Shown: positions 7,657 through 11,246 of the stretch, piece by piece
Position numbering within the stretch: the first letter of the stretch is position 1
How the letters are laid out: the number at the start of each line of letters is the position of its first letter
Source of the DNA: Lachnospiraceae bacterium
GTDB lineage: Bacteria; Bacillota; Clostridia; Lachnospirales; Lachnospiraceae
Reading direction: 5' to 3'
Assembly: GCA_900751785.1 (NCBI GenBank)
Contig: CAADSM010000093.1
Span: 1 to 11,246 of the forward strand
Length of the DNA stretch: 11,246 bases
Made by a program: the position numbers and the translations under genes
Notes under the pieces: generated by a model
What the model was told of the DNA's origin: nothing
Databases searched by the model: none
The model's input: the letters and a program-made list of their open reading frames with translations, nothing else

Positions 7657-8382
7657 TCATCCTGTGATCCTCTGCCTCACACGCTCGAGGTCCTTTGCGG
7701 TGTCGACGGACAGGCTCTCTGTTTTTTCCACCCGGATAAACCGGAGATATTTCCCGTAATCGAGGAACCTGAGCGTGTCGATGCCCTCGATCTTCTCAAA
7801 CCTCCCAGGCTGCGAATCTCTGTAAAAGTCCAGCATCAGCTTATTGTATCCAATGATGCCCACATGCTTATAATAAGGAAAATCAATGGATAAAAACGGG
7901 CATGGGACCGGCGATCTGGACATGTAGAGCGCGCGGAACGTTTCATCGAATACGACCTTGATGTTGGAGGGGTCCAGCACTTCCGCCGGATCCTTCATCT
8001 CCGTGATGATATTGGTCCCGTACTCTCCCTCCTCCGGGACAGAGTCCGGCACGGCAGCGTCGATATTATCCGGAAAGATAAGGGGCTCGTCCCCGTTGAT
8101 CTGTACGTAGAAGTCCGCCCTGATCTGGTCTGACGCCTCTGCGAGCCTCTCCGCCGCGCACCGGTGCGTATCCGCGGTCATGACCGCCGGGATCCCGAAT
8201 CTCCGGCACGCTTCCATGATCCTTTCATCATCTGCCGCCACACAGAGCTCGTCCAGCCGTTCGGCCTGTGCTGCTCTCTGAAAGACCCACCAGATCATTG
8301 GCCTTCCCTCGATCTCGAGCAGCGGCTTGCCCGGCAGCCTGGTAGATGCGTACCGGGCAGGTATGATCCCTGCCGTCCTCAT
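7657..8382 (-). CDS. kdsB: KdsB-type cytidylyltransferase (CMP-Kdo synthetase family)
   Basis: A 241-residue member of the CTP_transf_3 family, close to the usual KdsB length of about 250. KdsB couples CTP to Kdo in the cytosol, giving CMP-Kdo. Visible hallmarks are the nucleotide-binding IIPARYASTRLPGKPL (6-21), NGDEP (96-100) with the expected metal-binding Asp98, IKVVFD (141-146), and SVDTAKDLERV (225-235) with the conserved late Asp227. Two departures from the E. coli KdsB pattern as I recall it: the H-x-S-G-T-E-R segment reads HRCAAER (73-79), and the Gln before GDEP is Asn96. The sugar acceptor may therefore not be Kdo. The start is an ATG overlapping the previous stop as ATGA, with AGGGAGGG six bases upstream. 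It is the last gene of the operon. Family assignment is strong; the exact substrate is uncertain. Confidence 0.85.
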   Translation of the reverse strand: MRTAGIIPARYASTRLPGKPLLEIEGRPMIWWVFQRAAQAERLDELCVAADDERIMEACRRFGIPAVMTADTHRCAAERLAEASDQIRADFYVQINGDEPLIFPDNIDAAVPDSVPEEGEYGTNIITEMKDPAEVLDPSNIKVVFDETFRALYMSRSPVPCPFLSIDFPYYKHVGIIGYNKLMLDFYRDSQPGRFEKIEGIDTLRFLDYGKYLRFIRVEKTESLSVDTAKDLERVRQRITG

Positions 8383-10061
8383 GCTCCGCCCTCCCTTCCC
8401 CGGGCCCGGAGCTCCTCAAGCTCGCGCCGCAGCTCTTTTTCCGACTCGATATATTCCAGAAGGCGCCTCTCTGTCGCAGCCAGGATCCCCTCCAGCATCC
8501 GGATGCGGATCTGCTCATCTGACAGCTTCCTCACCGTGATCTCCGCGCCTTCATGACGCAGTTCTTCCTCTGCCTCGAACTCTGAGACCATCTTCCTCAC
8601 CTCTTCCTTCTCCGAATAAAAATACATTGTATGATCCCATTTTTTCCGCTCTTCGTCCATGCCTGTCCATGCGGCGTCCGCATCCGCTTCCTTCCTGCTC
8701 TCCTTTCTGACTGCGATGGGGAGCATCCGCAGGAACTCCTCCTTCCTCCCCGGCGCATACATCGGATACCGCTCTTCTTCATTCAGGAACAGGATCCCCT
8801 GCACCTTCTCTTCCCGCCGGATGCAGACACTTTCCATGAGCTCCCGCACCGCCGTCTCCTCTGCCCTGTCGCCGCAGAGATACAGGACTTTCTTTTCCGT
8901 CATGGCAGCGTTTTCCTCCGGCAGATCTCCTTCCTTCTTTCCCGGTGATGCAGCGCCTTCCCATTCCACTATGAGAAGCTTCCCTCTCCGCTCCCGGCGG
9001 CAGGACTCCAGGTTCTGAAGCTGTGCCTGGTTCACTCCAAGAGTCCGGATCTCTTTTGTGCCAATATCGTCAGCCAGCCTTAACGCCATGTCATACAGCG
9101 CGTCATGCCGGTATGTCCGCTCATACTCGGCGTGAAACACGATCTCTTCTGAAAACTCGCGGCGGATCAGGTTGATCCCCGTGGAGCTGACTGTGCAGAC
9201 AGTGCCCGGAAGCTCCCGGAACGCAAGCGGCAGCAGCTCTGACGGGAAACGCTCTCTGATGATCTCCGCCTCCGGGAACAGGCTGTCATAGTACAGGATA
9301 TCGTCCGGGTGGGGCTTGATCAGCACCTTCCGCCCCCTCAGATAGTAGTCAAAGAGGTGGCGGTAAATACTGATCTGACCTTCCAGTGAAAGCTGTCCGA
9401 GATTGGCGAACTGCTGGGTAAGCAGCAGGACCGCGTCTGCCTCCCCCTCCAGCTCCGGCACGTCGAATACCCCGCGCACTATCTTCTGCATCCGCTCCGG
9501 GAGCTCCCGGAACCGCTCCATGACCTGAAAATCCACAGCCCTTTCATCCTCAAAATCCGGCTCCTGGGAGCGCATGTCGCAGTATTTTTTCGTGATCAGA
9601 GGACTCCTGTGGTCATACAGCCCATACTGCTCGATGAGCGAATACCTTCCCGGCGCGCTCTTCCGGTGGATCTCTGCGAGGATCCACGGACGGCTCAGCG
9701 CTCCGCTGCCGTCCTCGAACATCTCGAAGGGGATCTTCTCGGAGATCAGATACACCTGGAGATAGGTGTGGATTCCCGCCGCGAGGATCTTCTCAAAGCT
9801 GCGGATATCATAAGGAAGCGTCTTTCGCAGCTCTTCTCCCACCTCCCGGATGATCTTTTCCTCACTGCCCCTGTATCCGCCGAACCGGAACAGATACACC
9901 TCGTCGAAGAGCTTCTTCGTCTCCAGCTCCCGGTACCGCGGCATCCTCTCAGTAATATAGGTGCCGAGGATCAGGATGCATTTTTCTTCTCTGTGATACA
10001 CCTGTCTGTGCACGATGCACTCCAGGATCTGATACGACGACAGCGCCTGATACAGTATCAT
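8379..10061 (-). CDS. Glycosyltransferase resembling GT52 / polysialyltransferase families, with long C-terminal extension
   Basis: A 560-residue protein. Residues 1-345 look like a GT-B glycosyltransferase of the bacterial sialyltransferase type: FEDGSG (115-120), KPHPDD (249-254) matching the 'HP' motif, FPSELLPLAF (272-281), and VSSTG (291-295) matching the serine motif. In families such as GT52 and the alpha-2,8-polysialyltransferases these residues contribute to CMP-sugar binding and catalysis. Residues 355-560 are an extension: a possible second alpha/beta segment (KKVLYLCGD at 390-398, QGILFLNEEERY at 421-432) and a charged helical end (about 490-557) likely to be coiled coil. There is no signal peptide or membrane span, so it probably acts at the cytosolic membrane face. 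The frame is open up to 10184, but ATG 10061 is chosen because GGGAGGAG lies six bases upstream and it overlaps the previous stop as ATGA. The acceptor and exact donor are unknown. Confidence 0.7.
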   Translation of the reverse strand: MILYQALSSYQILECIVHRQVYHREEKCILILGTYITERMPRYRELETKKLFDEVYLFRFGGYRGSEEKIIREVGEELRKTLPYDIRSFEKILAAGIHTYLQVYLISEKIPFEMFEDGSGALSRPWILAEIHRKSAPGRYSLIEQYGLYDHRSPLITKKYCDMRSQEPDFEDERAVDFQVMERFRELPERMQKIVRGVFDVPELEGEADAVLLLTQQFANLGQLSLEGQISIYRHLFDYYLRGRKVLIKPHPDDILYYDSLFPEAEIIRERFPSELLPLAFRELPGTVCTVSSTGINLIRREFSEEIVFHAEYERTYRHDALYDMALRLADDIGTKEIRTLGVNQAQLQNLESCRRERRGKLLIVEWEGAASPGKKEGDLPEENAAMTEKKVLYLCGDRAEETAVRELMESVCIRREEKVQGILFLNEEERYPMYAPGRKEEFLRMLPIAVRKESRKEADADAAWTGMDEERKKWDHTMYFYSEKEEVRKMVSEFEAEEELRHEGAEITVRKLSDEQIRIRMLEGILAATERRLLEYIESEKELRRELEELRARGREGGA

Positions 10062-11246
10062 ACGTTCTCCTCCCATAGTCCTGCTTTCTTCATCACATCG
10101 GATACGGACTCCATGACCGCCTTCTCCTGGGTCGCGAACAGGTCTCTCCCGAAAATATAGCCGCCGAAATATCTGCGCAGCCACGAGAGATTCCTCGAGA
10201 AATACTGGAACGGCATGTACGCGTCATGCCCTGAGATATCCAGCATGTAAGGATATTTCCTGAATCTCGCCTGATACTCCCGGACAAAATCAAGGGCTCC
10301 CCTGTGGATCTCACTGTTATGGCGGTAATTCTCTGCTTCGGGGATGTCATAGAGGAAGCGCCCTTCCTTGTCGAAGCCAAGAAAGGTGGGCGTGCTTGAC
10401 TGAGTCAGTATCTCGAAGAAAAAGGAATTTAAGCGGCTGTTCTCCTCCTGATGGGCGTCGTGCAGCCCTTTGTTCTGCATATTGGAGAAAATGTAGGTCT
10501 TCACATCCTGCTTCTGCATCATCCCTGCCATGTAGGTGTCGTTCACGTTCCGCGCCGCCGCCAGCAGGCAGTGGATCTCACATCCGCTCTGGTACTCCTG
10601 CTCGGCCAGATACTTGACCTGCAGGACGTTGTTTCCGGACCAGCCCACGTCCACGACTGCGGTCCTGCGGGCGTCCCCGATCTTCCGCAGGAGATACTCC
10701 CTGATATAGTCCTGGTCCTGCCGACAGCACCCGCACACCTCCTCCCAGTGTTCGATCACAAGGCGGCGCACGATCCGCTCATTGTCCGGTGTCAGATATT
10801 CCTCCGCCCGGATGCGGTAATCCCCGAAGTACTTCTTCAGCTCCCCGATCCCGGTGCGCTCGAACAGGATCCCCACCTTGGATTTGTACAGCGCGTTTGC
10901 CTTGTGGTGGATGATCTGGAGCAGATAGGGGTGCCTGTTCTTCTCCACGATGGTCTTCACCACGGGGATGCGGGACCAGAGCACATACTCTGAGGGCATC
11001 TCCGGGTGCATCTCCTGAAACACCTTCTGATAGATGTCTCCCTCCCTTGCGAGAAACAGGATCTTGTCCAGATGACGCTCCTCTGCGTACCGCCAGATCC
11101 ACTGGCAGAATCCCATGACATAGAATCCGGTATAGACAAATCCCACCTCGTAATACGGGCTGTAGTGATACCTCCCGCTGTGGAGCCTTGCATTGACGAT
11201 CCCCCGGTAGGCGGATCCGGCAAGGCGGGGCATATCTCCCCCCCCG
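10058..11246 (-). CDS. Surface-polysaccharide-locus protein resembling the COG5610 (HAD-type) family, partial at the right edge
   Basis: The reading frame stays open to the window edge. An ATG at 11233-11231 would give 391 residues, but only GGGGGGGGAGAT precedes it, a poor ribosome binding site placed too close. Numbering from that Met, the protein has VGFVYTGFYVMGFCQWIW (30-47), ILFLAREGDIYQKVF (58-72) and VVDVGWSGNN (193-202). From memory, FLAR[DE]G and D[IV]GWSG motifs mark the C-terminal part of large proteins annotated as COG5610 'predicted HAD hydrolases' in capsule and cell-wall glycan loci. Their HAD-like N-terminus would lie outside this window. There is no signal peptide. Its stop overlaps the start of the glycosyltransferase (ATGA), so it is the upstream member of the coupled operon. 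The biochemical role is not established; a part in assembling or modifying the same glycan is inferred from context. Confidence 0.65.
   Translation of the reverse strand, partial: GGGDMPRLAGSAYRGIVNARLHSGRYHYSPYYEVGFVYTGFYVMGFCQWIWRYAEERHLDKILFLAREGDIYQKVFQEMHPEMPSEYVLWSRIPVVKTIVEKNRHPYLLQIIHHKANALYKSKVGILFERTGIGELKKYFGDYRIRAEEYLTPDNERIVRRLVIEHWEEVCGCCRQDQDYIREYLLRKIGDARRTAVVDVGWSGNNVLQVKYLAEQEYQSGCEIHCLLAAARNVNDTYMAGMMQKQDVKTYIFSNMQNKGLHDAHQEENSRLNSFFFEILTQSSTPTFLGFDKEGRFLYDIPEAENYRHNSEIHRGALDFVREYQARFRKYPYMLDISGHDAYMPFQYFSRNLSWLRRYFGGYIFGRDLFATQEKAVMESVSDVMKKAGLWEENV
11238..11245. repeat. Homopolymer C8 (G8 on the coding strand) at the right edge
   Basis: Eight consecutive C on the plus strand, read as G8 in the coding strand of the partial COG5610-like gene, five bases before the in-frame ATG at 11233. 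In the open frame it encodes glycines. Tracts of this kind are prone to slippage during replication and sequencing, so the frame upstream of it should be treated with caution. Confidence 0.8.

Noticed and set aside
10062..10184. N-terminal extension of the glycosyltransferase to ATG 10184
   Set aside because: It would overlap the upstream gene by over 120 bases and has low-complexity Arg/Gly content. ATG 10061 has a well-placed GGGAGGAG and an ATGA junction like the one at the next gene.

Overview
The window looks like part of a Clostridia genome, most likely Lachnospiraceae (Bacillota). Coding DNA is GC-rich, while the one real intergenic gap is AT-rich. Ribosome binding sites are strong GGAGG types. 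The largest protein ends in a Gram-positive-style wall-sorting tail with FIVAR-type repeats. The host assignment is inference from style; no rRNA or housekeeping marker is present. All four genes lie on the minus strand, so transcription runs from high to low coordinates.

Positions 11246 to 7657 hold three genes arranged as one operon. The first is the C-terminal part of a protein resembling the COG5610 (HAD-type, polysaccharide-locus) family, open at the window edge. The second is a glycosyltransferase resembling the GT52/polysialyltransferase group, with KPHP and SSTG motifs and a long unexplained C-terminal extension. The third is a KdsB-type cytidylyltransferase. Both junctions are 4-base ATGA overlaps, indicating tight translational coupling. 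The sugar activator (CTP to CMP-sugar) sits beside a transferase of a class that commonly uses CMP-sugars. This suggests a cell-surface glycan containing Kdo or a related ulosonic acid, which would be unusual in a Gram-positive cell.

Positions 7261 to 7656 are non-coding and AT-rich. They hold two candidate sigma-A promoters for the downstream gene, an 11-base inverted repeat flanking the better one, a short direct repeat with an 11-base period, and a leader hairpin before a strong ribosome binding site.

Positions 7260 to 55 encode a 2401-residue secreted, wall-anchored enzyme with two different hexosaminidase catalytic domains, GH84 followed by GH20. It also carries three F5/8-type (CBM32-like) carbohydrate-binding domains, an Ig-like domain, an InlB-type repeat, a MucBP-like module, several FIVAR helical repeats and a sorting tail. 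It probably removes terminal GlcNAc/GalNAc from host glycans such as mucin. A terminator-like hairpin follows it at the left edge.

The most unusual points are the bi-catalytic GH84-GH20 design, the coupled cytidylyltransferase and transferase cassette whose activator departs from the KdsB consensus, and a G8 tract in the open frame at the right edge.
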